A stretch of DNA of 16,468 bases, from NCBI GenBank assembly GCA_964473995.1, contig CAYYRB010000055.1, positions 1 to 16,468 on the forward strand, in the 5' to 3' direction. Source of the stretch: JAKRSD01 sp964473995 (GTDB taxonomy: Bacteria > Bacteroidota > Bacteroidia > CAIKAF01). Of the stretch, positions 1 to 7,269 are shown in pieces. Each line of letters starts with the position of its first letter. The first letter of the stretch is position 1. Made by a program: the position numbers and the translations under genes. Below the pieces are notes generated by a model that saw nothing but the letters and a program-made list of their open reading frames with translations, had not been told where the DNA came from and made no database searches.

Positions 1-1547
1 GCCCGTAAAATCAAAAGGGCTGCATTGGCGCCCGTTTTCACGGCAATGGGCACGCCGCCTCCCAACTCGGACCAATGCCCGGAAAGAAACAGCTTCTTCA
101 CCGGAGTAGTATGATGGGCGATTTTCGCCTTCACGTTTTCCTTGCCCGGCCGGGCACCCATGATGGATCCGTTCCGGTTGCCCGTGTAGCGCTGATGGGT
201 AATGGGAGTGGCCACATCATACATGACGATGTGCTCCTTAAATCCCGGATAGCGCGCCTCCACCCGGTCAAAAATGACGCGGGCATACTCCTCCTTAATC
301 CGGTAATACTCCTCTCCCCTTTCCCAGTTTCCTTCGGCATCTTTGGTGGCACCCCAGTTATCGGCATAATGCATATCTCCTGCGGTGTACAGCGTAAGTG
401 TGGCCATGTTTTCCGGCGCAAGTGAAGGGTCGCGCAGCGAAGGGGCGAGAATGCAGATTCCCGACGTATCGGGGTTGGTATCGGAATGAGCCTTGCGCGG
501 GATTCCGGTTTCGGAAATAAACACCATTTCCTCGCCAAAACCGAGCTGCTGTGCGGGACAATCCAACCCTACTGAAATGGTAACCGATGAACTGTACAGC
601 GGGGCTTTCCGCAATTTTTCCTTTAAAGTCTCGGGAACGGCTTCAGGAGGAAGCATTTTTTCGTAGAGCGTTTCCACATCGCAGGCGGCAATCACATAGT
701 CGGACTTCACCTCAAATTTCTCTCCCCGGCAATCGACCTTTACGCCGGCGGCCTCGCCGTTTTTCAGCAGAATTTTTTCCACCCGGCAACGGAAATGCAC
801 CTCACCTCCCAGGTGACAGGTTACATAGGAAAGCCATTCGGGAAATACCTGACTGCCCCCGTCGGGCGGGAGCTGATAATCGTGGTAATAGGCCCAGCCA
901 ATGGGAACCATGCAGGAAAGCACATCCTGCTCGGAACAGAAAACCGAAAGAAGACGGGGATCCTGAAAATACCGTTTCAGGCCCTTTACCACGCCTTCCT
1001 CGCCCGAAAAACGCAAATGCCGAAAAAATGGACGGACAAACTGGAGCATCTTCAAACCGAACCGCGCCTTCTCGCTCAGGTTCATGGTTTCCATGGATCG
1101 GTAATTGTAGCCGAGAATTTTGAAGGAAAGGCCTAATTTTTTCGCATCCCGAAAAAAACGTTCTATGCCTTTGCGCTCATGCGGAAAATCGGCTATCCAA
1201 CGTGCTTTGAGTTCATCGGGATTATCAGTGAGGAGATAATCAAAATCGACGCTTTTGTAACGCCTGATTAATTTTTGTTGGCGGGGCTTGGGAAAATCAT
1301 TCCCGATAAAATTAAAGGTGCGGTACACGAGGCCTTCCGGGCCGCATTGATTGAGCCAGTGAATGGCCGTATCAAAACGGAAATCTTTCCTTCGGAAACC
1401 GGCCAGATATCCGCCGGGGCGGTTGTCCATTTCCAACACGCACACCGAAAGTCCTGCGCGCGAAAGGAGGGCGGCAGAGGTGAGTCCGCTCACTCCCGAA
1501 CCGATGATGATGACATCGTATTTATCCTTAAAAACAGGTTTCTTCAT
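1..1547 (-). CDS. FAD-dependent oxidoreductase, phytoene desaturase/CrtISO-like (3' end outside window)
   Basis: An open frame runs from the ATG at 1547 to the left edge (515 complete codons) with no stop, so the C-terminus is missing but probably nearly complete. The N-terminus reads KYDVIIIGSGVSGLTSAALL, the dinucleotide-binding fold (glycines at residues 16, 18 and 21), with an acidic residue E39 ending the second strand and RPGGY at 44-47 as in COG1233 proteins. Near the edge is GGGVPIAVKTGANAA, the usual C-terminal FAD-contact motif. The family includes phytoene desaturases, carotenoid isomerases and retinol-saturase-like enzymes; they use FAD to desaturate, isomerise or reduce polyenes. 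The start lies 20 bases after the fabH stop, so the two are probably cotranscribed and may act on the same acyl or polyene product. The exact substrate cannot be read from sequence. Confidence 0.85.
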   Translation of the reverse strand, partial: MKKPVFKDKYDVIIIGSGVSGLTSAALLSRAGLSVCVLEMDNRPGGYLAGFRRKDFRFDTAIHWLNQCGPEGLVYRTFNFIGNDFPKPRQQKLIRRYKSVDFDYLLTDNPDELKARWIADFPHERKGIERFFRDAKKLGLSFKILGYNYRSMETMNLSEKARFGLKMLQFVRPFFRHLRFSGEEGVVKGLKRYFQDPRLLSVFCSEQDVLSCMVPIGWAYYHDYQLPPDGGSQVFPEWLSYVTCHLGGEVHFRCRVEKILLKNGEAAGVKVDCRGEKFEVKSDYVIAACDVETLYEKMLPPEAVPETLKEKLRKAPLYSSSVTISVGLDCPAQQLGFGEEMVFISETGIPRKAHSDTNPDTSGICILAPSLRDPSLAPENMATLTLYTAGDMHYADNWGATKDAEGNWERGEEYYRIKEEYARVIFDRVEARYPGFKEHIVMYDVATPITHQRYTGNRNGSIMGARPGKENVKAKIAHHTTPVKKLFLSGHWSELGGGVPIAVKTGANAALLILR

Positions 1548-1567
1548 TTTCTCAGCATGGACAAAAA

Positions 1568-2566
1568 TCAAAAACGCACCAAGGCCGATGCCCAGATAAA
1601 TCCGCTGCCGAAAGCGGCAAAGCAAACCAGATCTCCCTCTTTCACCCTGCCTTCGGCACGGGCTTCGCTGAGGGCGATGGGGATGGAAGCCGCCGTGGTA
1701 TTTCCATACCGCTGAATGTTTTTATACACCTGATCATCGGCCAAACCAAATCGCTCCTGTATATAATTACTGATACGCAAATTGGCCTGATGCGGAATCA
1801 ACAGATTCAAATCGTCTTTGGTGTACCCGTTGTGTTCAAGGGCTTCGTTGATTACTTCTTCAAAACGGACTACGGCATGCTTAAATACCAGGTTCCCATT
1901 CATGTGTGGAAGCAGGGAACCATCCGCAAGCATTTCCTCCGTGATGCGCGGATTTTGGCAGGCGCCCGGATGACGTAAAAACAGCTCTTCGGCAAAATTT
2001 CCGTCGCCGTGCAGGTGGGTGGACAATACGCCCTTCCCTTTTTCCTCATGGGCTTCCAAAACAACGGCTCCCGCTCCGTCTCCGAAGATAACCGCAATAT
2101 TTCGGCAGCGTGTGCTCAGCTCCAGGATGTTGGACTGCACTTCGGAACAGGCCACCAGTACGCGTTTGTACATACCGGTACGTATATATTGGTCGGCCAC
2201 CGAAAGAGCATACACGAACCCTCCGCATTGGGCGCGCACATCGAGCGCGGCTTTTCCCGGGATATTGAGATGTTTTAACAATAGAACTCCGCAACCGGGA
2301 AAATAATAATCCGGACTGAGCGTGGCAAAAACGACGGCATCAATATCGTGGGCGGTCAAACCGGCATCATCCAAGGCCTTTTTGCAGGCTTCTGCCGCCA
2401 TAGTGGACGTGGTATCCTTTCCCGGGGTGACAAACCGGCGTTCCAGAATCCCGGTGCGCTCCACGATCCACTCCTCGGTAGTATCCATGTAGGCGGTGAG
2501 ATCCTTATTGGTTACCACGTTTTCCGGTACGTAGAATCCGGTTCCGGTTATCTTTGAAAAATACAT
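1568..2566 (-). CDS. fabH: 3-oxoacyl-ACP synthase III (KAS III) family protein
   Basis: A 332-residue thiolase-fold condensing enzyme. KAS III normally joins acetyl-CoA (or another acyl-CoA) to malonyl-ACP to start fatty acid synthesis in the cytoplasm. The Cys-His-Asn triad is visible: Cys114 in RAQCGGF, His259 in IPHQAN and Asn289 in YGNTTAAS. N-terminal DTTEEWIVERTGI (28-40) and C-terminal CFAAFGSGF (315-323) are also typical, and the length fits the family. The sequence around the nucleophile (QCGGF) differs from the E. coli ACAGF form. Together with the FAD oxidoreductase 20 bases downstream, this allows a specialised copy for a secondary lipid or pigment rather than the housekeeping FabH; that is inference. 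It lies 53 bases downstream of recQ on the same strand. Confidence 0.92.
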   Translation of the reverse strand: MYFSKITGTGFYVPENVVTNKDLTAYMDTTEEWIVERTGILERRFVTPGKDTTSTMAAEACKKALDDAGLTAHDIDAVVFATLSPDYYFPGCGVLLLKHLNIPGKAALDVRAQCGGFVYALSVADQYIRTGMYKRVLVACSEVQSNILELSTRCRNIAVIFGDGAGAVVLEAHEEKGKGVLSTHLHGDGNFAEELFLRHPGACQNPRITEEMLADGSLLPHMNGNLVFKHAVVRFEEVINEALEHNGYTKDDLNLLIPHQANLRISNYIQERFGLADDQVYKNIQRYGNTTAASIPIALSEARAEGRVKEGDLVCFAAFGSGFIWASALVRF

Positions 2567-2619
2567 GCGCGTTCAAATAAAAAGCCTTACAAATAAAGAC
2601 AATTTCCCCAACAATTAAA

Positions 2620-4536
2620 CTATTCGGGGAGGTGGTACCCCTTTGCGGGGTGGAAAATCAGATAGCCTTCATCCACGGCCAGATCCAAACATTGCAGGGC
2701 TAGTTCAGACTCCTTGATGGCGCAGGCGGCCAAGAGTGATTTGGCATCCTTAAATTCTTTTTGCGGCAGATTGGAAAGAGCCCCCGTAAGGCAAACCCAT
2801 ATTCGGGAAAATTCAGAATCGAGCCGGTCTTTCTTTTTCCTGCACACATCGCAACGGCCGCAGTCTTCCGGATTTTCCTCCCCGAAATACTGCAATAAAA
2901 ACACGGAATGGCAAAGTTTCTTTTCGGTGATGTAGCCGATCATGGTATCGTATCGGTGTCGGGCATTTTTTTTCAGCAGGCCGTAACTTTTCGGATTCAA
3001 AATAAAATCAGCTTCCGGAATCCGGGGAATCAGTAACGTAACGGAGGGCAGATTGGATGCGCGGCGGTATTCCCAAACCTCCAGCTTATGCAATTTTTCG
3101 AGCATGTCCAGCACATCCGCTGTAGGTCTTTTCAACCTTCCGGCCAGTTTCACCTCGCTGATGCGCACAAAGTCATCAAACAAACCGCCGTAAGAACGAA
3201 GCACCGTCTGAATGAATGATTCGTATTTGGGCTGCCTCACCATGAAGTCGTACAAAGCACGTGTATTCAACTTTAATCTGAGTGAAGACACTTCAAAAGC
3301 AGACTCATTCAGATAGAGATAGCGCTCTTTTTCCAAAATTTTCAGTGCACGGAAAACAGCTCCCGGAGTAAGTCCATATTGCCCGGCCAACTGATCGGGA
3401 CTGAATTTAAACTCCTCTCCTTCGCCCGAACCCACGGGAATCTGCAGGTGATTGCAAAGCGCCTTATATACCCTCAGGATTTCCTTTTTTTCGGGAAATT
3501 CTTCCTGGAACCGTCCTTCCAACACCTTCTTATCGGACGGAACCGTAGGCAAAACGGCATAGGCCACCTTTCCGTCGCGGCCTGCACGTCCCGCCTCCTG
3601 AAAATAGGCCTCCGGCGACTCAGGCACATCCGTATGCAACACCAGGCGGACATCCGGCTTATCTATTCCCATTCCAAAAGCGTTGGTGGCCACGATGACC
3701 CGAAAGCGGTTATCCATCCAGTCTTTCTGTTTTTTCTCGCGGAGTTCATGTTCCAGGCCCGCATGATAGTAATCGGCCGAAATACCTCTGGCATTGAGAA
3801 ATTCACTGAATTTTTTGGTGAGCTGCCTGTTACGGGTATATACGATAGCCGTTCCCTTCACGGCTTCGAGCCACTGCATAATTTTCACTTCCTTTTTTTC
3901 GCAGGGTGATACCACATAAACCAAATTTTCGCGGGCGAAACTTTTACCGATGATGTTCTTTTTGGCAAAATGCAGTTTTTCGCAAATGTCACGAGCCACC
4001 TGAGGTGTAGCGGTGGCGGTGAGGGCCAGGACGGGCACTTTGGGATGAAACTTCCGAATTTCGGCAATTTCCAGATATACGGGCCGAAAATCATACCCCC
4101 ATTGTGATATGCAGTGGGCCTCATCCACCGCAATGAGGTTTACCTTCATGTGGCGGAAAAACTCGAGAAAACGCGGTGTCTTCAAGCGCTCAGGCGACAG
4201 GTATAAAAATTTATGATGCCCGGCCACACAGTTATTCAACTCATTTTCCATGATGAAAAAAGGCATCCCCGTATGAATGGCCGAAGCTTTGATTCCCCGC
4301 TTTTTCAGGTTTTCCACCTGGTCTTTCATTAGCGAAATGAGCGGCGAAATGACCAAGGTAATGCCCTCCATGGCCATCCCCGGCACCTGAAAACAGATGG
4401 ATTTACCGCCTCCGGTAGGAAGAAGGGCCAACGTATCTTTGCCTTCCAGGACCGCATCAATGATACGATCCTGCGGAGGACGGAATGCATCGTAACCCCA
4501 ATACTGTCGTAATATTTCATCCGGTTTGGAACGCAT
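2620..4536 (-). CDS. recQ: RecQ-family ATP-dependent DNA helicase, variant domain order
   Basis: A 638-residue superfamily 2 helicase that unwinds DNA 3' to 5' in recombination and repair. Visible motifs are Walker A TGGGKS (41-46), DEAH (138-141) followed by CISQWGYDFRP, TATAT (173-177), and motifs V/VI as ATNAFGMGIDKPDVR and QEAGRAGRDG (313-322). The zinc cysteines C542, C559, C562 and C565 have the canonical C-x16-C-x2-C-x2-C spacing. However, they lie about 220 residues after the helicase core instead of directly behind it, with winged-helix-like sequence before them and only about 70 residues after. I see no clear HRDC domain. This matches a RecQ subtype I associate with Bacteroidota, not the E. 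coli layout. The start is 12 bases after the upstream reductase stop, which suggests cotranscription. Confidence 0.93.
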   Translation of the reverse strand: MRSKPDEILRQYWGYDAFRPPQDRIIDAVLEGKDTLALLPTGGGKSICFQVPGMAMEGITLVISPLISLMKDQVENLKKRGIKASAIHTGMPFFIMENELNNCVAGHHKFLYLSPERLKTPRFLEFFRHMKVNLIAVDEAHCISQWGYDFRPVYLEIAEIRKFHPKVPVLALTATATPQVARDICEKLHFAKKNIIGKSFARENLVYVVSPCEKKEVKIMQWLEAVKGTAIVYTRNRQLTKKFSEFLNARGISADYYHAGLEHELREKKQKDWMDNRFRVIVATNAFGMGIDKPDVRLVLHTDVPESPEAYFQEAGRAGRDGKVAYAVLPTVPSDKKVLEGRFQEEFPEKKEILRVYKALCNHLQIPVGSGEGEEFKFSPDQLAGQYGLTPGAVFRALKILEKERYLYLNESAFEVSSLRLKLNTRALYDFMVRQPKYESFIQTVLRSYGGLFDDFVRISEVKLAGRLKRPTADVLDMLEKLHKLEVWEYRRASNLPSVTLLIPRIPEADFILNPKSYGLLKKNARHRYDTMIGYITEKKLCHSVFLLQYFGEENPEDCGRCDVCRKKKDRLDSEFSRIWVCLTGALSNLPQKEFKDAKSLLAACAIKESELALQCLDLAVDEGYLIFHPAKGYHLPE

Positions 4537-4548
4537 CAGACCATACGA

Positions 4549-5424
4549 TCAGGAATCAGTTCTCCCCGACAAATAATCGTCAATCGAGGAGAACAGAAAG
4601 GATGGATATTCGGAAGAAAACTTGGCGGTAATTAGCCCTCCCATGAGGGGGCGTGCGGCCGGCTGATTCAATTCGGGTGTGCGTTTGGGGTGAAGTTCGT
4701 ATTCCGCTCCGGGAAAATAATTCAGCACCTTCAGGGCTAATTCCACCCGGTTCAAAAAATCGGTTGACGCAATGTGGTAAATGCCGGACTTTCCGTCCCG
4801 CAAAAGCAGATGAAGTGCACGCGCCACATCGCGGCCGTTCACCGGCGTGGCATACTGATCTACAGGAAGATTGAGCATGAGTTTTTGTCCATTTTTCGCC
4901 TGATCTACAATGCGGGAAACGAAATTTTTTCCACGTTCCTCATCGCCATATACATTGGTGACACGCAATACCAGATTTTGGAAATTGTTTTCCAGAGTGG
5001 CCCGTTCGGCTTCTAATTTATGTCTTCCGTAAACGGAAAGCGGGTTCACGGCATCCTCTTCTCTGTAGGGACCGGTAACCCCGTCGAACACATAATCGGT
5101 GCTGATGTAAACTACGCGTGCGTTAAACTCTTTCGCCAGTCGGAGCACGTGGGCATGGGACGCGACTGTTTTGGCATAGCTTTCTTCGGGGTTTTGCTCA
5201 CAATAATCCACATGGGTGAGGGCTCCGCAGTTTAGAATCACCTCAGGCGAAAAAGATTTCAGATCTGCATTTTGGGGATTTTCCGGGTTTAGGGTATCTA
5301 AAAATACCGTATTCCTGGCCGGATAAGAATAGTAAGTGCCCAGCACCTCATGCCCCTGTTCGCCAAAATAACGTAGGCAATTCGAGCCGATTAAACCGGA
5401 AGCTCCGATGATGAGAATGCGCAT
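4549..5424 (-). CDS. NAD(P)-dependent sugar reductase, RmlD (dTDP-4-dehydrorhamnose reductase) type
   Basis: A 291-residue extended SDR protein. The cofactor motif GASGLIG is at 7-13, STDYVFDG at 108-115 and the catalytic YxxxK as Y132-GRH-K136. The STDYVFDG...PLSVYGRHKLEAE pattern is characteristic of RmlD/RfbD reductases, which reduce the 4-keto group of a nucleotide-activated 6-deoxy-4-ketohexose. Its neighbours make CDP-4-keto-6-deoxyglucose, and the epimerase lies just upstream. The likely substrate is therefore a CDP-sugar and not dTDP-rhamnose; that is inferred from context only, so no gene symbol is given. It is separated from the epimerase by 187 bases containing a tandem repeat and followed by recQ after 12 bases. 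Confidence 0.88.
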   Translation of the reverse strand: MRILIIGASGLIGSNCLRYFGEQGHEVLGTYYSYPARNTVFLDTLNPENPQNADLKSFSPEVILNCGALTHVDYCEQNPEESYAKTVASHAHVLRLAKEFNARVVYISTDYVFDGVTGPYREEDAVNPLSVYGRHKLEAERATLENNFQNLVLRVTNVYGDEERGKNFVSRIVDQAKNGQKLMLNLPVDQYATPVNGRDVARALHLLLRDGKSGIYHIASTDFLNRVELALKVLNYFPGAEYELHPKRTPELNQPAARPLMGGLITAKFSSEYPSFLFSSIDDYLSGRTDS

Positions 5425-5544
5425 TTTTTGTTGTTCTATTATTTGGTTGTTAATGGTTATCGGTTATTCGTAAACAGGTTGTTACATTGAATTATTTTCA
5501 AATTAGTGCACCCATGTTCTTTGTCATTTTCAGTACTATATTTC

Positions 5545-5604
5545 TTGCCCTTCGGGAGCATACCTTCGCAAACCTCCCTTCGAGAACCTCCCTTCGAGAA
5601 CCTC
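5545..5604. repeat. 14-base tandem repeat, about four copies
   Basis: The hexamer CCTTCG recurs at 5549, 5563, 5577 and 5591, an exact 14-base period. The last two units (CCTTCGAGAACCTC) are identical, the second differs at two positions (CCTTCGCAAACCTC) and the first is degenerate after the hexamer. The array fills the start of the gap between the epimerase stop (5612) and the reductase start (5424). It is not a coding repeat, as no frame continues through it. Confidence 0.75.
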
Positions 5605-5611
5605 AGGGAGG
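5587..5611. repeat. Palindromic hairpin abutting the epimerase stop codon
   Basis: CCTCCCT (5587-5593) pairs with AGGGAGG (5605-5611), with an inner GAG/CTC pairing (5596-5598 with 5602-5604) around AAC. The hairpin ends directly against the TAG stop of the epimerase gene (5612-5614) and reuses the last unit of the 14-base tandem repeat as one arm. In the transcript it has no U-tract, so it is not a standard terminator. It could stabilise a 3' end or be a REP-like intergenic element. Confidence 0.6.
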
Positions 5612-6142
5612 CTAAATTATCAAATTATCAAACGCCACAAACCCCTTGTCTCTGGGGGAAATGATCGGCGCATCCACGGGCCAATGATACCCGAATGAAT
5701 TCCATAAAATCCCGGATTCCGCTTCGGGCGCGTAAACCCTATTCATGAGATACGAGGTAAGTGCATGTTCCGAAACGGAAAGGAATCCATGCGCAAATCC
5801 TTCGGGGATGAACAACGATAATCCGTTTTGTGCGGAAAGCTCTACGGCATAATATTGCCCGTAAGTGGCACTCTCCGGCCTTATGTCCAAAATTACATCC
5901 AAAATGGAGCCATGCGGACAATATACCAGCTTGGCCTGCGCATGCGGCTCTTTTTGAAAATGCATGCCTCTCAACACATGCTTATGACTCATTGAACAGA
6001 TGGATTCTTTCGGATCAAAAACAATCCCGGCTTCGGCCAATTTATCCCGGTGATAGGGTTTAAAAAAAACACCCCGCTCATCTTCCACTCGGAAAAGCTG
6101 AATCAGATACGCACCCGAAAGCGGCAAAGCTTCTACTTTCAT
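5612..6142 (-). CDS. rfbC: dTDP-4-dehydrorhamnose 3,5-epimerase family protein (RmlC-like cupin)
   Basis: A 176-residue cupin of the RmlC family, the usual size. The active-site signature VLRGMHFQKEPHAQAKLVYC contains the catalytic-base histidine (H61), followed by GSILDVILDIR and SLFIPEGFAHGF. RmlC epimerises C3 and C5 of a 4-keto-6-deoxyhexose. Where rhamnose-pathway enzymes usually carry two adjacent tyrosines, this one reads NRVYAPEAESG, keeping only the second (Y137), so positional specificity could differ; this is a by-eye alignment. It stands 68 bases downstream of the CDP-glucose dehydratase, so the probable substrate is CDP-4-keto-6-deoxyglucose. The name reflects the family and not a proven rhamnose role. 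Confidence 0.88.
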   Translation of the reverse strand: MKVEALPLSGAYLIQLFRVEDERGVFFKPYHRDKLAEAGIVFDPKESICSMSHKHVLRGMHFQKEPHAQAKLVYCPHGSILDVILDIRPESATYGQYYAVELSAQNGLSLFIPEGFAHGFLSVSEHALTSYLMNRVYAPEAESGILWNSFGYHWPVDAPIISPRDKGFVAFDNLII

Positions 6143-6210
6143 ATCACAATGATACGCAGATTCTGATAAATCAGAGCGGAGAAAAAAAGAAGTTGAAGGA
6201 AAGAAAATGG

Positions 6211-7269
6211 CTAGTTCCGAAAGTAAGCCAATATCTGCTCACGGCACTTTTCACGTTCGGAAACTTCGGCGTTTTTATACCAGAAAATCGTTTGACGGAT
6301 GGCCTCGCGTGAATTCCATACGGGTGCAAATCCCAACTCATTTTTGGCTTTCGTGATGTCCAACAAAAGCAAGCCGGCCTCATGCGGACCTTCGGTTTCC
6401 TCAGCAAAAACAGCAGGTTCACCCGGCCAATTCATTTCAGCCTGTTGAATGAGCTCTTTCACGGTGAGTACATCCTCGGTTTCGGGACCGAAATTAAACG
6501 CAGCGGCCAATTCGGGATGAAGGGCCAAACGAGCACCCAGCATAAGATAACCGGCCAAAGGTTCCAACACATGCTGCCAAGGCCTTATCGAATCAGGACG
6601 ACGCACCGAAAGGGGTTTTCCTGCAAGTCGTGCGCGCACAAAATCGGGAACGATCCGGTCGGCCGCAAAGTCGCCCCCGCCGATTACATTTCCCGCACGG
6701 GCAGAAGCGAGGCGAACGGACGAATCCGTAAAAAAAGAACGGCGGTAGGAGGCAATGACCAACTCGGAACCCGCCTTACTGGCCGAATAAGGATCATAGC
6801 CGCCGAGCGGATCCGCTTCGGTAAAGGGGATACCTTTCTCGGGATTTTCATACACCTTATCAGTGGTGATGCATACCGCCACGCAGGGTTGTTTCAAACC
6901 GCGCAGGGCCTCCAGCACATGGGCCGTGCCGGTCACATTCACCTCCCAGGTGTACACCGGCTGTTCATACGAACGGCGCACCAAAGACTGGGCCGCCAAA
7001 TGAAATACAAAATCGGGTTTGAATGCACCTATTTCACGCTGCACCCTGGCAACATCGCGTATATCCCCGATAATGGACTTGCAGAGGGCTGCTCCATGTA
7101 TGGTCACAAAAAGATCTTCCTGTTTTTCCGGTTCCAGCGAATAGCCCATGACCTCGGCGCCCAATTCGTGCAAAATCTGAATAAGCCAGGCTCCTTTAAA
7201 TCCGGTGTGCCCGGTAACCAACACGCGTTTGCCTGCGTATGTGGCCTTCAGTTCGTTCAGACTTACCAT
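6211..7269 (-). CDS. rfbG: CDP-glucose 4,6-dehydratase
   Basis: A 352-residue extended SDR that converts CDP-D-glucose to CDP-4-dehydro-6-deoxy-D-glucose using tightly bound NAD. It has TGHTGFKG (19-26) as the cofactor motif, HLAAQSLVRRSYEQP (90-104), ITTDKVYEN (134-142) in place of the usual STDEVYG of dTDP-glucose dehydratases, and YSASK (Y161, K165) as the catalytic pair. RIVPDFVRA and SIRPWQHVLEPL are typical of RfbG/DdhB enzymes. Its start overlaps the end of rfbF by 7 bases, so the two are translationally coupled. The length is normal. Confidence 0.95.
   Translation of the reverse strand: MVSLNELKATYAGKRVLVTGHTGFKGAWLIQILHELGAEVMGYSLEPEKQEDLFVTIHGAALCKSIIGDIRDVARVQREIGAFKPDFVFHLAAQSLVRRSYEQPVYTWEVNVTGTAHVLEALRGLKQPCVAVCITTDKVYENPEKGIPFTEADPLGGYDPYSASKAGSELVIASYRRSFFTDSSVRLASARAGNVIGGGDFAADRIVPDFVRARLAGKPLSVRRPDSIRPWQHVLEPLAGYLMLGARLALHPELAAAFNFGPETEDVLTVKELIQQAEMNWPGEPAVFAEETEGPHEAGLLLLDITKAKNELGFAPVWNSREAIRQTIFWYKNAEVSEREKCREQILAYFRN

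Noticed and set aside
5549..5604. The tandem 14-base units as a CRISPR array
   Set aside because: The period is 14 bases with no unique spacers; it is a simple tandem repeat, and no cas gene is present.
5587..5611. The hairpin after the epimerase gene as an intrinsic terminator
   Set aside because: No U-tract follows it in the direction of transcription.
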